A DNA stretch of 25,025 bases from JBKHJZ01 sp046537875 (lineage in GTDB: Bacteria > Actinomycetota > Acidimicrobiia > Acidimicrobiales > VFJN01), in contig JBKHJZ010000030.1 of the NCBI GenBank assembly GCA_046537875.1, forward strand, positions 1 through 25,025. The letters run 5' to 3'. The first letter of the stretch is position 1. Each line of letters opens with the position of its first letter. The notes below the pieces were generated by a model. The model was not told the DNA's origin and searched no databases. It saw only the letters and a list, made by a program, of their open reading frames with translations. Of the stretch, positions 14,068 to 21,413 are shown one piece after another. Position numbers and translations under genes: made by a program.

Positions 14068-14228
14068 CCGAGGCATGAGGTTCCGCCCGGCTATGCCCGA
14101 GGCATTGAGTTCCGCTTTCGGAACCCATGACCTCGGGCTCGCTCCGCCGGAACCTATGACCTCGGGGTCGCTGCTGCCCCGGAACCTATGACCTCGGGGC
14201 TCGGTGCCCCGGGACCTACGACCTCGGG
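14068..14228. repeat. Six-copy short repeat array between convergent genes
   Basis: A 19-20 base unit, consensus CGGAACCTATGACCTCGGGG, occurs in direct orientation at 14119-14137, 14148-14167, 14180-14199 and 14210-14228 (steps 29, 32 and 30 bases). It occurs inverted at 14068-14086 and 14097-14115. The second inverted copy and the first direct copy are 3 bases apart and can fold into a long hairpin (CCGAGG...GTTCCG against CGGAAC...CCTCGG). Variable GC-rich bases separate the copies. The array fills the gap between two convergent genes and may serve as a bidirectional terminator or be a mobile intergenic repeat. The spacers are only about 10 bases and there are no cas genes, so it is not a CRISPR. 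Confidence 0.8.
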
Positions 14229-14275
14229 CTGGTCGCGCCCGACCCCACGCCTCGAAGCGGCTCGACACCCCGAGC

Positions 14276-15238
14276 TCAGGCCCGGAGCTTGGCCAGCGTG
14301 GACTCGGCCTCGTCGACGAAGCGGTGGACCAGTTCGGCTGCGGGCACCAGCCCGTCGATCGATCCGACGCCCTGGCCGGCGGGCATGAACTCCCGGCTGG
14401 GGTCGACCCCCTCGGTGGTCTCGTCGCCGCCCAGGTGGTTGACGCCCTCCTGCAACGTCGTGAGGACCTGTGCCGGGAACGGCTGCGGGGTCCGCTCGCC
14501 CCGCTCGTAGAGCGCGGTGTAGTCGTTGGCGAGCACGCGGCACGTCTTCCCCGTGTACGCCCGGGTGACGACCGTGTCGTCCTCGTGGGCCCGGAGCAGT
14601 GCCTCCTTGTAGCCGCTCACGCCCCGGGCCTCGGGGGTGGCGATGAAGCGGGTCCCCACCCACACCCCGTCGGCGCCGAGGGCCAGGGCCGCGGCCAGGC
14701 CGCGCCCGTCGACGATGCCGCCGGCGGCCACAACCGGGACGCGGTCGCCGACCGCGTCCACGATCTGGGGCACGAGCGCCATGGTGGCCACCCGGCCGGT
14801 GTGCCCGCCGGCCTCGGTGCCCTGGGCGACCACGATGTCGCAGCCCGCCTCGACCGCCGCCACCGCGTGGCGGACCTTGCCGCACATGTTCACCACGACC
14901 AGGCCGTGCTCGTGGCAGAGGTCGACCACATCGCGCGGGACACCCAGCCCGGCCACGAACGCGGTGGCGCCGCCCCGGACGATGTCGGTGACCTTCGCGG
15001 TCAGGTCCTGCGGTGCCGCGGTCAGCAGGTCGACACCGAACGGCGCGTCGGTGGCCTCGCGCACTGCGGCGATCTCCCGCACCATCTCGTCGTCGGCCAT
15101 GGTGGAGGCCCCCAGGCAGCCGAAGCCGCCCGCAGCGCTGACCGCGCTCACCAGGCGGTGGTAGGAGACACCGCCCATGCCGGCGAGCATCACCGGATGC
15201 TCGATCTCGAGGGCCTCGGTCAGCCGGGTGCGCAGCAT
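14276..15238 (-). CDS. Nitronate monooxygenase / 2-nitropropane dioxygenase family protein
   Basis: This 320-residue FMN-binding TIM-barrel protein has the family start HPVMLAGMGGVSYHRLVSAVSAAGGFGCLG and the FMN/catalytic motif QGTEAGGHTG (His146), followed by VVAAGGIVDGRGLAAALALGADGVWVGTRFIAT. True members oxidise propionate-3-nitronate. Many actinobacterial homologues near acyl-CoA genes have other, often unknown, flavin-dependent roles, including enoyl-CoA reduction, so the name is only a family label. The ATG is at 15238, with a weak CAGCAT -10 6 bases upstream. Immediately beyond lies a TTGACC palindrome like the one near the acyl-CoA dehydrogenase, suggesting shared control. It follows the geranylgeranyl reductase gene by 31 bases. 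Confidence 0.85.
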   Translation of the reverse strand: MLRTRLTEALEIEHPVMLAGMGGVSYHRLVSAVSAAGGFGCLGASTMADDEMVREIAAVREATDAPFGVDLLTAAPQDLTAKVTDIVRGGATAFVAGLGVPRDVVDLCHEHGLVVVNMCGKVRHAVAAVEAGCDIVVAQGTEAGGHTGRVATMALVPQIVDAVGDRVPVVAAGGIVDGRGLAAALALGADGVWVGTRFIATPEARGVSGYKEALLRAHEDDTVVTRAYTGKTCRVLANDYTALYERGERTPQPFPAQVLTTLQEGVNHLGGDETTEGVDPSREFMPAGQGVGSIDGLVPAAELVHRFVDEAESTLAKLRA

Positions 15239-15256
15239 GTGTCGATGCTGGCCGCG

Positions 15257-15274
15257 CTTGACCGGCGGGTCAAG
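15257..15274. promoter_or_regulatory. Palindrome CTTGACC-GGCG-GGTCAAG, putative TetR-family operator
   Basis: This is a perfect 7+4+7 inverted repeat. Its core TTGACCGGCGGGTCAA matches 13 of 16 positions of TTGACCGCTCGGTCAA at 6928-6943. It lies 18 bases upstream of the nitronate monooxygenase start and overlaps the stop codon of the geranylgeranyl reductase gene. An alternative role is a terminator stem for the latter, but no T-run follows. Confidence 0.55.
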
Positions 15275-16526
15275 CCCCGGACCGGGAGACGGTGTGCCGG
15301 AAGGCGCCGGGTCCGCGCAGCATGCCGCGGTGCCACCGCGACGGCGTCAGCACCACCGCCCGCGGGTAGTCCTCCATCAGCCAGCGAGCGAAGTTGCGCC
15401 GGGTCCACGGGGTGGCGCCGGCGATGCGGACGGCCGCCCGCGCACCCTTGCGGTGGTGCAGCGGCCGGCCCAGGGCGGTGGACAGGCGGTGGTCGGCGAC
15501 GAGTGCCCGCCGCACCGCGACCCGGTACGCCGCCGTCACCTCACCGGGTGACGCCTCGGCATTGCGTCCGGCGCCGCGCCCGGCACCCGTGATGGCGTCG
15601 GCGGCAAGCATGCCGGTGAGCAGGGCCTGAGCGATGCCCTCGCCGGTGAGCGGGTCGGTGGCGGCGGCGGCATCGCCCGCGAACAGGGTGCGACGCCCCG
15701 TCAGGACCGCCTGGTCGACGCGCGCGGGGATGGGCCAGGCCAGATGCCGGCCCCGCGCGCTGGCATCCGGGCCGAGCACGGCCCGGATGTGTGGGCGGTC
15801 GAGCAGCCCGCGCCAGATGCCCGCCATGTCCCGGACGCGCTCCACCTTGCCCCCGCGCCGGATGCCGAAGCCCACGTTGGCGGCGCCGTCGGCCACGGGG
15901 AACGACCAGGCGTAGCCGGGGAGCAGGTCAGGCTCGAACCACACGAACAGCTCGTGGCGGGCCGCCGGTCCCAGGCCGGTGAAGTACTGGCGGAAGGCGT
16001 GCCACTCGCCCCGGTAGCCGGGCGCCGCCAGCCCCAGGTGCCGGCGGACCGGCGACCACATGCCGTCGGCGGCCACCGCGTACACGGCGCGCACCTCGCC
16101 GACGCGCTCGACCCGGAGCTCCACGTGATCCGGGTGCTCGGTGGCACCTGTGCACGCGTGGCCGTCGAGCACCTTCGCCCCCGCGGAGCGAGCCAGGTCC
16201 AGCAGCGCGGCGTCGAGGTCGGCGCGGCGGGCCACTGCGGCGTGCGCCCCGGGTCCGTGGGGAAGCGGGAACGCCACCCGCCGCCCCGACGGCGACCGGA
16301 CCACCACGCCGTCGATCCACTGCCACGAGGGCACCCGGTTGGGATCGAGCCCCAGCTGGTCGAGCAGCCGGAGCGCAGCCGCGGTGAGCCCGTCGCCACA
16401 CGCCTTGTCGCGGGGGAAGCGCGCCCGGTCGACCAGCGTGACCTCGTGACCGGCTCGGGCGAGCGCGATCGCCGCCGCCGAGCCGGCGGGCCCGCCGCCG
16501 ACGACCGCGACGTCGGTTGGCTGCAT
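15270..16526 (-). CDS. Geranylgeranyl reductase family FAD-dependent oxidoreductase (MenJ-like)
   Basis: This 418-residue flavoprotein has an N-terminal dinucleotide fold, VAVVGGGPAGSAAAIALARAG (7-27), with an acidic end at VTLVDRARFPRDKACGDGLT. The DKACGDGL motif is distinctive for the geranylgeranyl reductase family. The second FAD motif is LFAGDAAAATDPLTGEGIAQAL (about 285-306). Relatives saturate isoprenoid double bonds. The mycobacterial homologue MenJ reduces one double bond of the menaquinone side chain, and others reduce polyprenyl or archaeal lipids. A role in menaquinone modification at the membrane is the leading inference. The start ATG at 16526 has TAGCAT 7 bases upstream, a leaderless-type promoter. 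Confidence 0.85.
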   Translation of the reverse strand: MQPTDVAVVGGGPAGSAAAIALARAGHEVTLVDRARFPRDKACGDGLTAAALRLLDQLGLDPNRVPSWQWIDGVVVRSPSGRRVAFPLPHGPGAHAAVARRADLDAALLDLARSAGAKVLDGHACTGATEHPDHVELRVERVGEVRAVYAVAADGMWSPVRRHLGLAAPGYRGEWHAFRQYFTGLGPAARHELFVWFEPDLLPGYAWSFPVADGAANVGFGIRRGGKVERVRDMAGIWRGLLDRPHIRAVLGPDASARGRHLAWPIPARVDQAVLTGRRTLFAGDAAAATDPLTGEGIAQALLTGMLAADAITGAGRGAGRNAEASPGEVTAAYRVAVRRALVADHRLSTALGRPLHHRKGARAAVRIAGATPWTRRNFARWLMEDYPRAVVLTPSRWHRGMLRGPGAFRHTVSRSGA

Positions 16527-16533
16527 CCGGCCG

Positions 16534-16539
16534 ATGCTA
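16534..16539 (-). promoter_or_regulatory. -10 element (TAGCAT) of geranylgeranyl reductase gene, leaderless type
   Basis: TAGCAT, then 7 bases (CGGCCGG), then the ATG at 16526. There is no ribosome-binding sequence. Confidence 0.5.
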
Positions 16540-16580
16540 CGGCGGGTCGGGAGGCCGAGCGAAGAGGCGCAGTCGTTGGC

Positions 16581-18677
16581 TCAGCAGAACACGCCCTCGG
16601 CGGGGCGGTACGTCGCCCGGAACGTGTCGTTCTCCGTCCTGCCGTCCGGGTAGGTCCGGGTCCGGGTCGTGGTCACCACGGTGCAGTTGCCCGACTGCGA
16701 CTCGGTGCTGCCGGTCTGCTCCGCCGTGGCGTGCGGGGACGAGTAGATCGTCACCGTGAGGCTCGTGTCGGTGTACGAGGTCCAGATCAGGATCCCGTAG
16801 GGGGTGTTGTTCCTGATCACCAGGTCGGGAGCCGGGTGACCCATCGTGGCCTCGCGGCCGCGGGGATAACGGCTGAAGTACTCGGAGTGCGCCTGGTAGG
16901 TGGGGATGTCGAGACCCGCGAAGTAGGCCGCGTTGAACAGCGTGGTGGCGAACTGCGACACGCCGCCACCCACCTCGTCGACGTGCTCGCCGTCGCGGAT
17001 CGCCCCGGCCGGCACGAACCCCTTCTCCCTCGTCCGCGGGCCCACGTGCTCGTTGATCGAGAAGTCCTCGCCGGGAAGCACCAGCGCACCCCGCACGATG
17101 TCGGCCATCCGGTGGATGTTGGTGACCCGTGACTGTCCGGCGGCGTGGTAGGTGGTGAACCCCGGGCCGGCCGTGGTCGGAGCACCGTCGCGCCAGGCAT
17201 GGTTGCCGCCCACGGGCTGCTCGATGCCCAGCCCCTCGGCCTTCTCGGTGGTCAGCTCGGGCTGGATGATCTCCACCTCGAGCGTCACCTCGCCGGCCTG
17301 GTCACGGAGGGCCTGCAGGATCTTCTGCGGGCTGTCGCCGCCGCAGCACCGCACCCCCTCGCTCGACGGGGTGACCACGGGTTGACCGCCCTCGAGCGTG
17401 ACCCCGGCGTCCTGCGCCTCCGCCGAGATGCTCGAGAACAGCTCCGGCAGCGCCTCGTTCACCGCGTCCTTCTTGATCGCGAGCCGGAGCTCGCCCTCGC
17501 TCATGTCCGGCCGGAGCCACGAGCGGAGGCGCTGCGCATCCACGGTGGTCTCGGCCCGGTCGCCGGCCTTGATCACGAGGCCGTCTGCGGTGATCGCGTT
17601 GGCCCGATCGGCCAGCTCCTGCGCCTCCTCGTCCGAGAAGCGCGGGGCGAACTCCGTGCGGGCGGCCTCGATCTCGATCGGGCCGTCGGACGATTCGGCG
17701 GCCACCTCCGGAAGCTTCGTGGCCACGTCCTCGGTGTCGACGCCCAGGCCCGGACGGCCCGGGACCACGACGAAGCCCTGGTCGGTCAGCTCGATCGAGG
17801 GCTCGGCGGGCGACTCGATGTCGCTGCCCTGCAGCTCGAGCAGCGTGGCGGTGACCTCGGACTCGCTCACCGTGTAGCGGATCGGCACCTCGCGGTGCTT
17901 GAAGAACGACGACACCCACGAGAACGGCCGCATCAGCACCGGCTGGTCACGCCCGGTCCGGAGGGCTTCGGTGGCCGTGCGGTCCTGGTCGACCGTCAGC
18001 CCGATCTCGCCGGCGGTCGTCTCGTACGACGCCCCGTCGCTCACGATGGTCACCGGTCGCGCGGCGACCTCCTCAGCGATCTCCTCCATCACCTCCGGGA
18101 GCGAGTCCTCCCCGAGCCCCCCCACCGACTGACCGGCGATCTCGACGTTGCGCATCACCTGGCCGGACAGCGCGGCCGCGTCGATGGCCCACCCGGCGAC
18201 CAGGAGGACGAGGACGATCACCGGGACGAGGACCGCGGCGATGAGCGCCATGCGCCGGGGATCGGGCGAGCCCGCGTCGCGGAAGTGGCGCCCGTTCGGC
18301 GGGATCCCGTCGTCACGTGAACCACCGGCGCCGGCGGGTGTGGGGGGCTTCCGGAGGAGGCGGCGGAGGCGGTCCATCGGTCCGCTCGGCGGCTCGGGTG
18401 TCGCGACGTCGTCGTCAGGCGGCCGGTCAGCGCTGACCGCCGGCGTTCCGTGCGCCGGCGTGCCCGCCGCCTCGGCGGCGGGGCCACCCAGCACCGCGGG
18501 GGCACCGCGGCCGCTCAGGCCGGCATCGCGCCTCGGTAAGCGGGCCCGCCGGGCTCTGGCGGGATCCTCGGGCGCGTCGGGATGGTCGTCTCGGGGATCC
18601 CCAGGTGTCGTGTCGGCGTTGCCCGCGCCAGGCGCGGGCGTGCCGTCTTTCCCGTCCACGGGGGGACACCCTGCCAC
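16581..18677 (-). CDS. VanW-family membrane-anchored cell-wall protein with PG-binding-like domains
   Basis: This is a 698-residue protein. Residues 1-140 are a Pro/Ala/Asp-rich disordered cytoplasmic region. One membrane helix lies at about 143-163 (MALIAAVLVPVIVLVLLVAGW). The extracellular part has two YoaR-like putative peptidoglycan-binding segments (about 175-460), then a VanW domain (about 505-640) with LPGEDFSINEHVGPRTREKGFVPA, VDEVGGGVSQFATTLFNAAYFAGLD and NTPYGILIW. A Thr-rich end finishes in a terminal Cys. VanW proteins occur in some vancomycin-resistance clusters, but this multidomain form is common in Gram-positive genomes and its function is not established. The RCCGG pair, NCTVV and terminal Cys could form disulphides. 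The start is uncertain: GTG at 18677 lacks a clear ribosome-binding site, and an internal ATG at 18377 (residue 101) is an alternative. Confidence 0.85.
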   Translation of the reverse strand: MAGCPPVDGKDGTPAPGAGNADTTPGDPRDDHPDAPEDPARARRARLPRRDAGLSGRGAPAVLGGPAAEAAGTPAHGTPAVSADRPPDDDVATPEPPSGPMDRLRRLLRKPPTPAGAGGSRDDGIPPNGRHFRDAGSPDPRRMALIAAVLVPVIVLVLLVAGWAIDAAALSGQVMRNVEIAGQSVGGLGEDSLPEVMEEIAEEVAARPVTIVSDGASYETTAGEIGLTVDQDRTATEALRTGRDQPVLMRPFSWVSSFFKHREVPIRYTVSESEVTATLLELQGSDIESPAEPSIELTDQGFVVVPGRPGLGVDTEDVATKLPEVAAESSDGPIEIEAARTEFAPRFSDEEAQELADRANAITADGLVIKAGDRAETTVDAQRLRSWLRPDMSEGELRLAIKKDAVNEALPELFSSISAEAQDAGVTLEGGQPVVTPSSEGVRCCGGDSPQKILQALRDQAGEVTLEVEIIQPELTTEKAEGLGIEQPVGGNHAWRDGAPTTAGPGFTTYHAAGQSRVTNIHRMADIVRGALVLPGEDFSINEHVGPRTREKGFVPAGAIRDGEHVDEVGGGVSQFATTLFNAAYFAGLDIPTYQAHSEYFSRYPRGREATMGHPAPDLVIRNNTPYGILIWTSYTDTSLTVTIYSSPHATAEQTGSTESQSGNCTVVTTTRTRTYPDGRTENDTFRATYRPAEGVFC

Positions 18678-18791
18678 GTCAGCGGGAGGCTTCCCAACCG
18701 CCCCGGGCTTGCTACCGTCCCGTCACGCGGCCCGCGCACCGGCTCGTCCGGGGACGGGCCTGGCAGACCGAAACTGCTGAGAGGACACGCA

Positions 18792-19694
18792 ATGGGCATC
18801 TGTGACGGACGGGTCGCCATCGTGACCGGCGCCGGCCGGGGCATCGGCCGCGAGCACTCCCTGCTGCTCGCCTCGCAGGGCGCCAAGGTCGTGGTGAACG
18901 ACATCGGCGGCGGGGTGGACGGCAGCGGCCGCGACGTGGGCCCCGCGCAGCAGGTGGTCGACGAGATCGTGGCCGCCGGGGGCGAGGCGGTCGCCAACAC
19001 CGACGACGTCAGCGACTGGTCCGGCGCCGAGAACCTGATCCGCACGGCGGTCGACAGCTTCGGCAAGCTCGACGTGCTCGTGAACAACGCGGGGATCCTG
19101 CGCGACCGCATGCTGGTGAACATGACCGAGGAGGAGTGGGACTCGGTCATCCGGGTGCACCTGAGGGGCACCTTCGCCCCGTCGCGCTTCGCCGCCAACC
19201 ACTGGCGGGAGCGGTCGAAGGCCGGCGAGGAGGTCGACGGCCGCCTGATCAACACCACCTCGCCCTCCGGGATCTACGGCAACGTCGGCCAGTCGAACTA
19301 CGGAGCGGCGAAGGCCGGCATCGCCTCGTTCACCCTGATCGTCGCCAAGGAGCTCTCCCGCTACGGCGTGACCGCCAACGCGATCGCTCCGGCTGCGCTC
19401 ACCCGCATGACCGAGGACCTGGGCATGGGCAGCCTCGAGGGCGATGCACGCGAGCAGATGTCACCGAAGCACATCGCACCGATCGTGTGCTGGCTCGCCA
19501 GCCCGCTCTCGGCCAAGGTGACCGGTCGCGTCTTCGACGTGACCGGGCGGATGCTGTCGGTGTCCGAGGGGTGGCACCGCGGCCCGACCATCGACAACCC
19601 CGACCACGACCCCGAGGTCCTCGGGCACGCGGTGCTCGACCTGGTGGCGCAGGCGCGCCCCAACGCGAACATGTTCGGCTACGACGAGACGTGA
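18792..19694 (+). CDS. SDR oxidoreductase, MFE-2-type (3R)-hydroxyacyl-CoA dehydrogenase
   Basis: This is a 300-residue short-chain dehydrogenase with TGAGRGIG (12-19), NNAG (98-101) and catalytic Ser157-Tyr170-Lys174 (NTTSPSGIYGNVGQSNYGAAK). VVVNDIGGGVDGSG, GGEAVANTDDVS and NNAGILRDRMLVNM mark it as a relative of the MFE-2 (HSD17B4) dehydrogenase domain and a paralogue of the gene at 3548-4441. It probably oxidises (3R)-hydroxyacyl-CoA to 3-ketoacyl-CoA. The next gene, 9 bases downstream, encodes the matching hydratase. GAGAGGA precedes the ATG. A possible -10, TACCGT, lies about 75 bases upstream, which would give a short leader. It is divergent from the VanW gene. Confidence 0.9.
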   Translation: MGICDGRVAIVTGAGRGIGREHSLLLASQGAKVVVNDIGGGVDGSGRDVGPAQQVVDEIVAAGGEAVANTDDVSDWSGAENLIRTAVDSFGKLDVLVNNAGILRDRMLVNMTEEEWDSVIRVHLRGTFAPSRFAANHWRERSKAGEEVDGRLINTTSPSGIYGNVGQSNYGAAKAGIASFTLIVAKELSRYGVTANAIAPAALTRMTEDLGMGSLEGDAREQMSPKHIAPIVCWLASPLSAKVTGRVFDVTGRMLSVSEGWHRGPTIDNPDHDPEVLGHAVLDLVAQARPNANMFGYDET

Positions 19695-19703
19695 GGCCTG
19701 TCG

Positions 19704-20573
19704 ATGCCCATCAACCCTGACGCCGTTGGTTCCCGGTCCGAGCCGGCCCGCCGCCTGTGGACCTCGAAGGACTGCCTGCTCTATGCGCTCGGCGTGGGGG
19801 CCGGCGCCCAGGACCCCACCGCCGAGCTGGAGTTCACCACCGAGAACAGCCAGAACGTGACCCAGCGGGCGCTACCCACCACCGGGGTCGTGCTCGGCGC
19901 GGCCGGTGCCGGACTGGGGGCCATCGGTTCGTTCAACCCCGCGATGCTCGTGCACGGCGAGCAGTCCATCTCGCTCGCGCGGGAGATCCCCGTGGAGGGC
20001 GAGCTGGAGTCGGTCACCGAGATCATGGGTATCTACGACAAGGGGTCCGGCGCGCTGGTCGTGACCGAGACCGTGTCGACGCTGGTGGACGGCGGTGACC
20101 CCCTCTTCACCACGCGATCGGGCCTCTTCATCCGGGGCGAGGGCGGGTTCGGCGGCGATCGTGGGCCGTCGTCCGCCGTTCCCATGCCCGACCGGCCGCC
20201 CGACCACGAGGCGACCTACCCCACCCGGGTCGACCAGGCCCTGCTGTACCGGCTGTCCGGCGACCGCAACCCGCTGCACTCCGACCCCAAGTTCGCGGCC
20301 ATGGCCGGCTTCGACCGGCCGATCCTCCACGGGCTCTGCACCTACGGGTTCACCGGGCGGGCCCTGCTGCACTCCCTCTGCGGGAGCGATCCGGCCCGCT
20401 TCCGCTCGATGAGCGGCCGGTTCTCGAGCCCGGTGTTCCCCGGCGAGGCGCTCACCGTGCGCATGTGGGTCGGCGACGACGCGGGGGGTTCGGGTTCGGC
20501 CCTGTTCCAGACCGTCGGGCCCGACGGGCGCGTCGTCCTCGATGCGGGCCGCTGCGAGTTCCAGCCGGAGTGA
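19704..20573 (+). CDS. MaoC-like enoyl-CoA hydratase 2 (MFE-2 hydratase domain)
   Basis: This 289-residue double hot-dog protein matches (R)-specific 2-enoyl-CoA hydratases. The N-terminal half (1-145) is the substrate-binding pseudo-hot-dog. The C-terminal half carries the hydratase-2 motif LLYRLSGDRNPLHSDPKFA with catalytic Asp187 and His192 and Asn189, followed by GFDRPILHGLCTYGFTGRA. It would convert trans-2-enoyl-CoA to (3R)-hydroxyacyl-CoA, the substrate of the dehydrogenase encoded just upstream. The pair therefore rebuilds the fused eukaryotic MFE-2 as two polypeptides in one operon. The ATG at 19704 is 9 bases after the previous stop with only a weak GTGAGG signal, so translation may depend on coupling. 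Confidence 0.9.
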   Translation: MPINPDAVGSRSEPARRLWTSKDCLLYALGVGAGAQDPTAELEFTTENSQNVTQRALPTTGVVLGAAGAGLGAIGSFNPAMLVHGEQSISLAREIPVEGELESVTEIMGIYDKGSGALVVTETVSTLVDGGDPLFTTRSGLFIRGEGGFGGDRGPSSAVPMPDRPPDHEATYPTRVDQALLYRLSGDRNPLHSDPKFAAMAGFDRPILHGLCTYGFTGRALLHSLCGSDPARFRSMSGRFSSPVFPGEALTVRMWVGDDAGGSGSALFQTVGPDGRVVLDAGRCEFQPE

Positions 20574-20643
20574 CCGCCGGGTCGTCGAGCCGGGGTGAGC
20601 GCCCGGGGCGGAGATCGGTGCAGGCGGGTCGGCCGGGGGATGG

Positions 20644-21318
20644 TCAGAAGAGCCGGAGCTCGTCCGGTTCCATCCCTCGCAGCGCGTCGTAGTCGACCTC
20701 GACGCAGGCGATGTCGCGCTCGATCGCCAGCAGCTTGGCCTGGGGCCTGATCTGCTGGGCGACCAGCATCCCGCGCACCGGGCGCAGCAGCGGGTCGCGT
20801 CCGAGGAACTCGAGGTAGCGGGCGAGCTGCTCGACCCCGTCCACCTCGCCCCGCCGCTTGATCTCGATGGCCACCGACCGCCCCTCGGTGTCGCGGCAGA
20901 GGAGGTCGACCGGGCCGATGTCGGTGGGGTGCTCGCGCCGGACCAGCCGGAGCCCGGGTGCGATCGCGTGGCAGTTGGCGGCCAGCAGCTCCTGGAGGTG
21001 CGCCTCGACGCCGTCCTTCCGGAGGCCGGGGTCGACGCCAAGTTCGTGGTGCGAGTCGGCGAGCACCTGGTGGAGGGTGATCGTGAGGGTCTCACCCTTC
21101 GGTGAGCGCACCGTCCACACGACGTCGCCGCCGTCGCCGGTCGACTCGGTCACGGTGTTGGGGGCGTTCATCCAGTTCAGCGGCTTGTAGGCCCCGCCGT
21201 CGGCGTGGACCGCCACGCACCCGTCGGCCTTGACCATGACCAGGCGGGGGGCAGGGGGCAGGTGCGAGGTGAGGCGCCCCGCGTAGTCGACGGTGCAGCG
21301 GGCGACCACCAGGCGCAT
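20644..21318 (-). CDS. nucS: Mismatch-specific endonuclease NucS/EndoMS
   Basis: This is a 224-residue protein. NucS makes double-strand cuts at mismatches and provides the non-canonical mismatch repair of actinobacteria that lack MutS/MutL. The N-terminal dimer/DNA-binding domain (MRLVVARCTVDYAGRLTSHLP, VHADGGAYKPLNWM) and the C-terminal RecB-like nuclease are both present, with the active-site carboxylates and lysine at Asp138 (GPVDLLCRD), Glu152 and Lys154 (VAIEIKRRGEVDG). The C-terminus LRLF fits the sliding-clamp-binding tail reported for this family. TAGCCT lies 9 bases before the ATG, a possible -10. The gene lies downstream of the UbiB-like gene on the same strand. Confidence 0.95.
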   Translation of the reverse strand: MRLVVARCTVDYAGRLTSHLPPAPRLVMVKADGCVAVHADGGAYKPLNWMNAPNTVTESTGDGGDVVWTVRSPKGETLTITLHQVLADSHHELGVDPGLRKDGVEAHLQELLAANCHAIAPGLRLVRREHPTDIGPVDLLCRDTEGRSVAIEIKRRGEVDGVEQLARYLEFLGRDPLLRPVRGMLVAQQIRPQAKLLAIERDIACVEVDYDALRGMEPDELRLF

Positions 21319-21413
21319 CGCCCGGCGAGGCTAGTGCCGGTCTGCGGCACGGCCCGCGGACCCCCCGGCCTCCGGCGTGCCCGGTTCAGCGTCCCCGCGT
21401 ACCGCCCGGCCTC

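Noticed and set aside
14068..14228. CRISPR array
   Set aside because: Units invert in orientation, spacers are only about 10 bases and similar to each other, and no cas genes are present.
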